Assembly (NCBI GenBank): GCA_050258735.1 | Contig: JBLMZJ010000106.1 | Location: 1 to 29,015 of the forward strand | Direction: 5' to 3' | DNA from: Syntrophomonas_A sp050258735 | Lineage (GTDB): Bacteria > Bacillota > Syntrophomonadia > Syntrophomonadales > Syntrophomonadaceae | Length of the DNA: 29,015 nucleotides | Shown here: positions 16,048-23,176 of the stretch, piece after piece | Layout: each line of letters opens with the position of its first letter | How positions within the stretch are numbered: position 1 is the stretch's first letter | Notes under the pieces: generated by a model | Databases searched by the model: none | Told to the model about the DNA's origin: nothing | What the model saw: the letters and a program-made list of their open reading frames with translations, nothing else | Made by a program: the position numbers and the translations under genes

Positions 16048-16079
16048 TTGACCTTTCCCCTGGGGCAACGGTTTATGCT
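16048..16079 (+). promoter_or_regulatory. MerR-class promoter and operator of the MFS gene
   Basis: TTGACC (16048-16053) and TATGCT (16074-16079) are separated by 20 bp, longer than the 17 bp that sigma-A prefers and typical of promoters activated by MerR-family regulators. The spacer carries the dyad 16051-16072, with eight of ten arm positions complementary around the centre TG (left arm ACCTTTCCCC, right arm GGGCAACGGT). The layout matches CueR, ZntR and BmrR promoters, where the regulator untwists the long spacer. No merR gene is adjacent. Confidence 0.65.
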
Positions 16080-16119
16080 GTACAAAGCCAGGTTTTAAAG
16101 TTGCAAAGGGGGAGTCTTT

Positions 16120-17652
16120 GTGCCGGACGGTAATAAAAAATGGATAGTAACGGGGTTATTGCTGGGGATTTTGATGGCCGCAATGGACAATACCATCGTA
16201 GCTACTGCCATGGGGACCATTATCGGGGAACTTGGCGGAATGGACAAATTCATTCTGGTCACCTCGGCCTATATAACCACCGAGCTGGCAGGGATGCTGA
16301 TCTACGGCAAGCTGGCTGACATTTACGGACGAAAGCCGTTTTACATATTGGGCTTGAGTCTGTTTATGGGCGGATCGATTTTATGCGGCTCGGCGCACAG
16401 TATGATTCAGCTGGCTGTATTTCGCGGGATCCAGGGCCTGGGGGCCGGCGCATTGGTCCCGTTGGCCTATACTATTATTTTCGATGTAGTCTCTCTGTCC
16501 GAACGGGGAAAGATGGCGGGGCTGTTTGGGGCGGTATTTGGTTTATCCAGTATTTTTGGCCCGCTGCTCGGTGCTTTTCTTACGGAATACCTTGATTGGC
16601 GCTGGGTTTTCTATATAAACATCCCGCTAGGTTTGGTGTCTTTCTTATTATTGTTCCGTTTTTATCGGGACGCCCGTCATATTACGAAACAGCAGCTGGA
16701 TTGGCCAGGGTCTTTGTACCTAGTCGTTTCTATATGCAGTCTAATGACCATCCTGCAGTTGGCGGGGAGAAATTATACAATGTCTTCTCCGGTGATATTA
16801 AGCTTAATCACCTCTTGTATCGTCTTTGTTGCCCTCTTTTTCTGGCAGGAGACCCGTACCAAAAACCCGGTCTTGTCACTTGATCTCTATCGAAGGCGTT
16901 TATTTAGTGCTGCCCAGGCTATAGCCTTCTTATACTGTGCCGTATACATACCCATTGCAGTATATATACCGATCTATATCCAGGCGGTCTTCGGCGGGAC
17001 GGCAGCCAGTGTTGGCCGGGCCTTGACGCCCATGATGCTGGCCTCGGTGGTGAGCAGTCAGATCGGGGCACATACAGTCCACAAGACTTCTTACCGAAGG
17101 CTCATGCTGGTTTCTTGCGCACTGCTTTTTGGCGGCGTGTGCGCTCTAGGGTCCCTTGACACAGACAGCGCTTACTGGCTTCTGGTAGTATATATGATAA
17201 TTACCGGCCTGGGCATGGGCTTTTCCTGGTCAGTTCTCAGCATGGCCTCCAATCATGAGATGGAATACGAAAAACGGGCTGCGGCCAATTCGACCCTGTC
17301 TTTTTCCCAGAGCCTGGGTCTGACCCTGGGGATAAGCATTTTCGGGGCAGTGCAGAACTATATCATGCAGCAGGGACTGCATAAGGTTTTGCCGGCGACA
17401 GGCATGCTGGAAAATATTCAGGACCCCCGGGTCTTGCTGCAGCCAGTCATAAGAAGCCGGTTATCCCCGGAAGCCCTGAGCAACATGACCGGTATCCTGG
17501 CTAACTCAATCACCGCCGTCATTACATGTTCTCTGGCCCTGGTCTTGATAGCCCTGGTCTTTATCATGCTCATGGGCAGAGCCCGAATGGAAGAGCAGGA
17601 GAACCCGGAACTTTTTATGATGGCGGAAAGTGAAGACCCTGAGATGTCATAG
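16120..17652 (+). CDS. MFS multidrug efflux transporter, DHA2 (14-TM, EmrB/QacA) family
   Basis: A 510-residue membrane protein with about 14 hydrophobic segments. The N-terminus has the MDNTIVATAM stretch typical of DHA2 drug:proton antiporters. Motif A is KLADIYGRKPFY between helices 2 and 3, and motif B is in FRGIQGLGAGALVPLAY. The motif C-like segment GAVFGLSSIFGPLLGAFLTEYLDWRWVFYINIP is also present. Such pumps export lipophilic drugs or dyes in exchange for protons; the substrate is unknown here. The start is a GTG at 16120 with AAAGGGGGAG five bases upstream. The promoter region looks MerR-controlled, which suits an inducible efflux gene. It is convergent with the SHAEG-repeat gene, 29 bp between stops, without a good terminator. 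Confidence 0.92.
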   Translation: MPDGNKKWIVTGLLLGILMAAMDNTIVATAMGTIIGELGGMDKFILVTSAYITTELAGMLIYGKLADIYGRKPFYILGLSLFMGGSILCGSAHSMIQLAVFRGIQGLGAGALVPLAYTIIFDVVSLSERGKMAGLFGAVFGLSSIFGPLLGAFLTEYLDWRWVFYINIPLGLVSFLLLFRFYRDARHITKQQLDWPGSLYLVVSICSLMTILQLAGRNYTMSSPVILSLITSCIVFVALFFWQETRTKNPVLSLDLYRRRLFSAAQAIAFLYCAVYIPIAVYIPIYIQAVFGGTAASVGRALTPMMLASVVSSQIGAHTVHKTSYRRLMLVSCALLFGGVCALGSLDTDSAYWLLVVYMIITGLGMGFSWSVLSMASNHEMEYEKRAAANSTLSFSQSLGLTLGISIFGAVQNYIMQQGLHKVLPATGMLENIQDPRVLLQPVIRSRLSPEALSNMTGILANSITAVITCSLALVLIALVFIMLMGRARMEEQENPELFMMAESEDPEMS

Positions 17653-17681
17653 ATTTAACGACCTCACCGGGGTTCGCCCGT

Positions 17682-20600
17682 TCAGGAACGGAAAAGCACC
17701 CGTATCTGTCTTTCCCCGGTCCGTTCCAGGACCCGGTATCCTTTATCTGATTTGCTGGCCACACCGTCGGAGTTGGGCTGGCAATAACCGTCGACCTCGC
17801 AGCTTCCATCGTCTCTCGCCAGTATTTGACCGAGTAGACCTACCGCTGCCCATTCAGGGCGCAGGCGGCGGGGTATATACTCCAGGGTTTCGTCGTATTC
17901 AGGATTCAAAACCGGCTGCAATTCCATATGCTCGGAAATAATAATTTTTCCGTCCTTATCTAATACCGCAGGAATGATTACTTCTTCTTTTTGTATCCGG
18001 CCCCAGTCATCGGTCAGAAATTTATTTTTCCAGCGCATTTCACAGCTATCACCCACAATTGAGGGGTTGGAACTGGTGATACCCACAATGTAGTCATCAG
18101 GCGAGCTGGCCTTGGCTATTTTAGACCCTTGCAGTGTTACGAAATATCCCGGCTCTATCGGAGCGCCGTCCACGGTCTCAAACATCTCCGCATAGTCAGC
18201 TCCGCCGGGGATAAACGAACCATCTACATACATACTGCCGGTGGAGGCCAGCCATTTGGCTCCCAAAGCCGGGGACGAAGCATAGCTGCCATTGCCGATA
18301 AACCAGGAATAGGCTTCTTCAGCCGTCCCGAATTTCCCCATGACGTGGGAACCGGTGTAGCTGGCAATATTGCCGTGTCCCTCAGCATGGGCATAAGCTG
18401 CTGATGCGATAGTCATATATCCTTCGGTATGGGCGGGTTGCTGTGAATACAAAGCCAATTTAATGACGTATAGCCAGGACTCACCGATATATTGAGTGGT
18501 ATCGATCGTTATAGTATTGCCGCTGATGTTTGTTATCGGTATATCTTCAACAGCAGGATTTCCGGTTACTTTTGCAGTTATCAGGTCTCCCACCACCAGC
18601 CCTGCCACTGTATTCAGAGTCAGGGTCTTGGCTGTGTTGTCAAAGCCCGTAATAGTATATAGATCGCCTAACATAGCCAGAGTAGACCAACCTTCCGCAT
18701 GAGAAATACCGGATTTAGATGTATTATTCAGACCTTCCGCATGGGATGTATATCCGGCGGCGCTGCTATAAACACCTTCGGCGTGAGCGCCATAGCCCGC
18801 AGCAGAAGTGCTTTCCCCCTCGGCATGCGAGCTTTGACCCGAAGCATTGGTAAGTGAACCTTCGGCGTGTGCTGTCTGACCCCCAGCCGTGCTCGTGTCG
18901 CCTTCAGCGTGCGAATTGTAATTGCTCGCGATCGTCCAGTTACCTTCGGCATGAGATGCCCGCCCGCTGGCAACAGTGTTGGCGCCTTCACTGTGGGAAG
19001 CATAGTTTTGCGCCTGGGTCTCAAATCCTTCCGCATGGCTGTAGCTGCCCGACGCCACGCTGGTGTAGCCTTCCGCATGGGATGCGGTCGCGGAAGCGGT
19101 TGTGTTACTCCCTTCAGCATGAGAACTGTTTCCGGACGCGGTGGTTGAATCTCCTTCAGCATGTGAGTAATAACCGGTCGTATGGCTTCCGCCGCCTTCC
19201 GCATGGGAACCGTGTCCGTCAGCAATGCTGCCTTGTCCTTCGGCGTGCGAACTATTGACATTAGCCTCGGAATGATCTCCTTCCGCGTGAGAGCTTATCC
19301 CGGCGGCAATGGTAGTGTTACCCTCTGCGTGAGAGTAGTTGGCACTGGCTCGGGTTGAAAAACCCTCGGAATGGGAGGCTAGGCCTCCAGCCCGGGTATT
19401 TTGGCCTTCGGCATGGGAAAGGTCCGAACTGGCGATTGTAGCGGTGCCTTCAGCATGAGAAGCCGTGCCGGTTGAGGAAGTATTGAGGCCTTCAGCATGG
19501 GAGGAATTGCCACTGGCAGTATTTCCTGATCCTTCAGCATGAGCACTGCCTCCAATGGCCGAAGTCTGAAATCCTTCGGCGTGTGATGAGCCCCCGCTGG
19601 CAGTGGTGCCCATCCCTTCTGCATGAGCGTAGGCCGAGGCAGAGGGATTAGGAAATGTTCTATCCCCGGTCCAGGTATTGAATCCTTCGGTATGGGAGGA
19701 ATCGCCAACAGCCCTAGTTTCGCTGCCTTCGCAGTGCGAAGCCCGGCCTGCCGATCTACTGCCGTCCCCCTCAGCATGGGAGGCCATGCCGGAAGCAATG
19801 TTCAAGTAGCCTTCGGCATGGGACCATAAGCCTGTGGCCAGGGTGTTGCTGCCCTCAGCATGGATAGGATATTGGGTATTGGCATCCTCTTTTATGACAT
19901 AAGCCCAAGCAGGGCCGATAATATCAGATGTATTGACAGTGATGACATTGCCGCTGATCGCGGTGATTTGGATATCATCAAGCGCTGGAGCAAAGATGAT
20001 TTTTATGGTTATCAGGTCGTCAACCGCTAATCCGACTGCAGTATTCAGGGTCAAGGTCTTGTTGGTGTCATCGAAGCCCGTAATATTATATAACGTGCCC
20101 TGCATGGCCAGGGAAAGCTCGCCTTCGGCATGGGCATAATCGGTTTTGGCCAGGGTGTAATGACCCTCGGCATGGGAAACGTCACCACTGGCGGTGGCAG
20201 AGGCCCCTTCGGCATGAGAGTAGCAGCCGCTGGCGGTACTATAGCCGCCTTCGGCATGGGCGGATTCCCCGCTGGCTGTTGTGGAGTATCCTTCTGCATG
20301 CGAATAATCACCCCGGGCGCTGGATAGATACCCTTCGGAATGTGCAGACCCGCCCGCAGCCGAAGTTTCGGAGCCTTCGGCATGGGTGGCCCAGCCCGAG
20401 GCTGTAGTGGCATATCCTTCGGCGTGGGCATCCCAGCCTGAAGCGGTAGAGGTATCACCCTCGGCGTGTGAACCGGGAGAAGTTGCAGCGGTGTCGTATC
20501 CCTCTACGTGGGTGAATGAAGCCGTGGCCCTGGTGGAATAGCCTTCGGCATGAGAGGAACTTCCTTGGGCCATGGTTTCAGAGCCTTCCGCGTGGGAAGC

Positions 20601-20738
20601 AAAGCCCGATGTTGTTGTCTGCCATCCCTCGGCATGAGAAGCCTCTCCTCCGGCCATGGTTTGTTCGCCCTGGGCACAGGCGCATGTTCCCGTGGCGCTG
20701 TTGTTGCACTGCGGAGCCTGGCAAGTGTTATCTGCCAT
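17682..20738 (-). CDS. SHAEG-repeat protein with C-terminal Peptidase_G2 auto-cleaving chaperone domain
   Basis: About 1018 residues. The short N-terminus has four Cys (positions 6-20 from this ATG) and no signal peptide. About 43 tandem 14-residue repeats of the type SHAEGxxTxASGxx follow, which resemble YadA-head beta-roll repeats and predict a long trimeric fibre. Two related modules of about 75-85 residues interrupt the array. From about residue 790 the repeats give way to a C-terminal domain with GGADYAEMFE, GYFVTLQGSKI and VGDSCEMRW, matching Peptidase_G2, the intramolecular chaperone of phage neck appendages such as phi29 gp12. That domain helps trimerise the fibre and then cuts itself off at the Asp of DYAE; Asp and the Glu three residues later are present here. 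The ATG at 20738 follows GGTGGGG; a GTG at 20744 is possible. It lies 113 bp downstream of tex on the same strand. Confidence 0.88.
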   Translation of the reverse strand: MADNTCQAPQCNNSATGTCACAQGEQTMAGGEASHAEGWQTTTSGFASHAEGSETMAQGSSSHAEGYSTRATASFTHVEGYDTAATSPGSHAEGDTSTASGWDAHAEGYATTASGWATHAEGSETSAAGGSAHSEGYLSSARGDYSHAEGYSTTASGESAHAEGGYSTASGCYSHAEGASATASGDVSHAEGHYTLAKTDYAHAEGELSLAMQGTLYNITGFDDTNKTLTLNTAVGLAVDDLITIKIIFAPALDDIQITAISGNVITVNTSDIIGPAWAYVIKEDANTQYPIHAEGSNTLATGLWSHAEGYLNIASGMASHAEGDGSRSAGRASHCEGSETRAVGDSSHTEGFNTWTGDRTFPNPSASAYAHAEGMGTTASGGSSHAEGFQTSAIGGSAHAEGSGNTASGNSSHAEGLNTSSTGTASHAEGTATIASSDLSHAEGQNTRAGGLASHSEGFSTRASANYSHAEGNTTIAAGISSHAEGDHSEANVNSSHAEGQGSIADGHGSHAEGGGSHTTGYYSHAEGDSTTASGNSSHAEGSNTTASATASHAEGYTSVASGSYSHAEGFETQAQNYASHSEGANTVASGRASHAEGNWTIASNYNSHAEGDTSTAGGQTAHAEGSLTNASGQSSHAEGESTSAAGYGAHAEGVYSSAAGYTSHAEGLNNTSKSGISHAEGWSTLAMLGDLYTITGFDNTAKTLTLNTVAGLVVGDLITAKVTGNPAVEDIPITNISGNTITIDTTQYIGESWLYVIKLALYSQQPAHTEGYMTIASAAYAHAEGHGNIASYTGSHVMGKFGTAEEAYSWFIGNGSYASSPALGAKWLASTGSMYVDGSFIPGGADYAEMFETVDGAPIEPGYFVTLQGSKIAKASSPDDYIVGITSSNPSIVGDSCEMRWKNKFLTDDWGRIQKEEVIIPAVLDKDGKIIISEHMELQPVLNPEYDETLEYIPRRLRPEWAAVGLLGQILARDDGSCEVDGYCQPNSDGVASKSDKGYRVLERTGERQIRVLFRS
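18432..18670 (-). repeat. Inserted module B within the SHAEG array
   Basis: A second copy of the inserted domain, between repeats 41 and 42, beginning LYTITGFDNTAKTLTLNT and ending near WLYVIKLALYSQQP. It shares GFDxTxKTLTLNT, DLIT and the ISGN segment with module A and follows the same LAM context in the preceding repeat, so both were probably produced by duplication of a repeat-plus-module block. Confidence 0.8.
19867..20095 (-). repeat. Inserted module A within the SHAEG array
   Basis: About 75 residues between repeats 13 and 14, beginning LYNITGFDDTNKTLTLNT and ending near WAYVIKEDANTQYP. It has alternating hydrophobic residues (beta structure) and no SHAEG motif. Module B at 18432-18670 is its clear homolog. 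Confidence 0.8.
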
Positions 20739-20857
20739 TTTCACCCCACCCTTTCAATTAGCCTAATCTACTCTATTCCTGTTACTATCCAGGGGTTCGA
20801 AGCTGGAACGGAGTGGCTACCAAGATGGGGATTCAATTTCAAAGTGTCCTGTTATTC

Positions 20858-23017
20858 TTATTTCGCAGGTGGAGTGTTTAAAGATATTTCTTTCATGCTC
20901 AGGGCTATTCGTTTCTTTTGGGTGTCAACACTCAGGACCCTGACATTGATGATGTTTCCAATAGACAACACTTCCAGAGGGTGTTTGATGCGGCGCTGGG
21001 ACATCTCCGAGATATGGACCAGACCGTCCACCTTTACGCCGATATCCACAAAGGCACCAAAGTCGACTACGTTTCGGACCACCCCTTCAAATTCCATCCC
21101 GGCCTTTATATCTTCCAGGCTGAGTACGTCCTGACGAAAAATCGGCGGCGGTACGTCTTCCCGCGGATCGCGTCCGGGTCGCAAGAGCGCGTCGATCATA
21201 TCCCGCAAGGTAGGCAGGCCGGTCCCTAATTCCTCGGCTCCCTTGACCGTATTGAAAGTCTGCAATTTGGCTTTGAGTTCTTCACTGCCCAGTTGATCCT
21301 GATCGGCTCCGAGCAGTTTCAGCAGGGCATTGGAGATTTTATAGGATTCAGGGTGGATGGGGGTATTGTCCAATGGGTCGTCGCCACCGCTTATGCGCAG
21401 GAATCCGGCAGCCTGTTCAAAGGCTTTGGGACCGAGCTTGGCTACCTTGAGCAATTGTTTGCGATTTTTAAAGGGGCCATTGGCTTCACGGTGTTTGACT
21501 ATGTTACCTGCTACGGTAGAATTGATTCCGGCGATATAGGATAAGAGAGAAGCAGAGGCAGTATTCAGATCCACACCGACATAGTTTACCGCAGATTCCA
21601 CCACGCCGGCCAGGCTTTGGTCCAGGCTGCGGGCGTTGATATCATGTTGGTATTGGCCGACCCCTATACTGCGGGGTTCGATCTTAACTAATTCGGCCAG
21701 CGGGTCCTGGATACGGCGGGCGATGGAAATAGCGCTGCGCTCTGCCACATCCAGTTCGGGGAATTCAAGCGCCGCGAGTTCCGAAGCCGAATAAACACTG
21801 GCCCCGGCTTCACTTACTATAGTGTAGACTAACCCGGTATGATCCGATTTTTTTATATATGCCGCCACCATCTGCTCGGTTTCCCGCGAGGCAGTGCCGT
21901 TGCCGATAGCGATGGCATCTATATGGTGCTGCTTCACGAGACGGGTAAGGACCTTTTCTGTACCGGATATATCGCTGCGCGGAGGAGTAGGGTAGAATAC
22001 CCCGATTTCCAGCACCCTGCCGGTAGGGTCTATCACTGCCCATTTGCAGCCGGTACGGTAGGCCGGATCGATCCCCAGCATGACCTTGCCTTTGACTGGA
22101 GCCTGCAGCAAGAGGGAACGTAAGTTTTTGGAGAAAACCTGCAGTGCCTGCTCATGGGCGGATTCAGTAAGTTCGCTGCGGATGTCGCGTTCTATGGCCG
22201 GAGCCAGCAGGCGCTGCCAGGAATCATCAATAGCTCCCCGCATCTCAACCCCGGCGGCCCCGGGTCTGGCATAGCTGCGGTAGAGCATATTGAGCACCTG
22301 ATCAGGCTGAAGTTCCAGGCTGACCTTGAGGACCTCTTCTTTTTCACCCCGGTTGATGGCCAGGATGCGGTGGGCCGGGATGCGTGCCACTGGTTCCCGG
22401 TAATCATAATACATGGTATAGACACTGTCCTTTGCCAGGTCACGCGCCGCGGTAACCAGGACACCATACCTGCGGGCGAGGTCACGGGTGGCCCGGCGAT
22501 TAGCCGGGTCGTCGGCTACCAGTTCAGCGATGATATCGCGGGCTCCTAGCAGGGCGTCAGCAGCGGTTGCTACTTCATCATTCAGGTATTTCACGGCCTC
22601 CTCTTCAGGTGAGTCTGTTTCCAGACAACTCATGATAAAGACGGCCAATCCCTGGAGACCTTTGTCACGCGCCATGGAGGCACGGGTACGCCGCTTGGGG
22701 CGGAAGGGCCGATAGATGTCATCTACTTCGACCGGGCGACGCGCGGCGGCAATTTTATCCCGTATATCATCCGTCAGCTTGCCCTGTTCTTCGATCAAGC
22801 GCAAGACCTCGTCTTTTTTCTGTGCAAGGTTGCGGTAAAATGTTAGCAGTTCTGAGATGCGGCGGATCTGGACCTCGTCCAGTTCCCCGGTGGCTTCCTT
22901 GCGGTAACGGGCAATGAAGGGGATGGTCTTGTCGTCATCCAGTAAAGCAACGGTGCTGGCTACCTTTTTTTCCGGCAGGGCAATATCTGCGGCAATTATC
23001 TCGATTATCTTATCCAT
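20858..23017 (-). CDS. tex: Tex family RNA-binding transcriptional accessory protein
   Basis: A 719-residue protein of canonical Tex length and order. The N-terminal helical domain contains VALLDDDKTIPFIARYRKEATGELDE. The YqgF-like RNase H fold (about 320-450) has MLGIDPAYRTGCKWAV. A helix-hairpin-helix region follows at about 480-560 (LNTASASLLSYIAGI and FKNRKQLLKVAKLG). The C-terminal S1 domain, about 635-710, reads GVVRNVVDFGAFVDIGV and then DGLVHISEMS. Tex binds nucleic acid and affects transcription and virulence or toxin genes in several bacteria. The ATG at 23017 follows GAGGAG. It is divergent from the MBL/cNMP gene and upstream of the SHAEG-repeat gene, which may be partly read from the tex promoter. 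Confidence 0.96.
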   Translation of the reverse strand: MDKIIEIIAADIALPEKKVASTVALLDDDKTIPFIARYRKEATGELDEVQIRRISELLTFYRNLAQKKDEVLRLIEEQGKLTDDIRDKIAAARRPVEVDDIYRPFRPKRRTRASMARDKGLQGLAVFIMSCLETDSPEEEAVKYLNDEVATAADALLGARDIIAELVADDPANRRATRDLARRYGVLVTAARDLAKDSVYTMYYDYREPVARIPAHRILAINRGEKEEVLKVSLELQPDQVLNMLYRSYARPGAAGVEMRGAIDDSWQRLLAPAIERDIRSELTESAHEQALQVFSKNLRSLLLQAPVKGKVMLGIDPAYRTGCKWAVIDPTGRVLEIGVFYPTPPRSDISGTEKVLTRLVKQHHIDAIAIGNGTASRETEQMVAAYIKKSDHTGLVYTIVSEAGASVYSASELAALEFPELDVAERSAISIARRIQDPLAELVKIEPRSIGVGQYQHDINARSLDQSLAGVVESAVNYVGVDLNTASASLLSYIAGINSTVAGNIVKHREANGPFKNRKQLLKVAKLGPKAFEQAAGFLRISGGDDPLDNTPIHPESYKISNALLKLLGADQDQLGSEELKAKLQTFNTVKGAEELGTGLPTLRDMIDALLRPGRDPREDVPPPIFRQDVLSLEDIKAGMEFEGVVRNVVDFGAFVDIGVKVDGLVHISEMSQRRIKHPLEVLSIGNIINVRVLSVDTQKKRIALSMKEISLNTPPAK

Positions 23018-23072
23018 ACAAACTCCTCAAGAATGAAATCACACATTATTATACCCGAAATGCTCTCGGCAA

Positions 23073-23093
23073 AGAGGACATTTCCTGTCCTCT
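23073..23093. promoter_or_regulatory. 21-bp dyad between tex and the MBL/cNMP gene
   Basis: Perfect eight-base arms AGAGGACA and TGTCCTCT around TTTCC. A plus-strand TATAAT (23095-23100) begins one base after the dyad, and a minus-strand TATAAT (23053-23048) for tex lies 20 bp on the other side, so a bound protein would cover the -35 zone of both. Neither promoter has a good -35 box. The factor is unknown. Confidence 0.55.
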
Positions 23094-23176
23094 GTATAAT
23101 AGACTATGTAATTTCATGCAGAGCCTTAAATCCTAAGGGTTTTTCTTTGGTCATGATGGGGCATGGGGGGATGATT

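Larger units (their letters stand above)
18345..20639 (-). repeat. Array of about 43 in-frame 42-bp repeats encoding SHAEG units
   Basis: The period is 42 bp, almost always exactly 14 codons. His-x-Glu-Gly is nearly invariant, with Ser, Ala or Thr before His. Individual units differ at many synonymous and non-synonymous sites, so the array is old or diversified rather than freshly expanded. One unit (near 19640-19680) is longer by about ten residues. Two larger insertions are listed separately. Confidence 0.9.

Noticed and set aside
17678..17691. CCGTTC-AG-GAACGG hairpin as a terminator for the convergent MFS and SHAEG genes
   Set aside because: The six-pair stem extends into the end of the coding sequence and no T run follows on either strand.
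18345..20639. 42-bp periodicity as a possible CRISPR or intergenic repeat array
   Set aside because: The repeats are in one continuous reading frame with protein-level conservation and no constant repeat with unrelated spacers.
17682..20738. A prophage fragment containing the SHAEG gene
   Set aside because: Only the domain type is phage-like. No integrase, terminase, capsid, holin or direct-repeat attachment sites are visible nearby.
20789..20806. GGGGTTCGAAGCTGG-like sequence resembling a tRNA T-arm, a possible attachment-site remnant near the phage-like gene
   Set aside because: No acceptor, D or anticodon arm can be built around it, the stem is only four pairs, and no matching second copy was seen.
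23033..23176. ATG at 23033 as the start of the MBL/cNMP gene
   Set aside because: It lies upstream of the TATAAT at 23095 and within 15 bp of the divergent tex start. The residues it would add do not look like a domain, and GGGGGG before TTG 23177 fits better.
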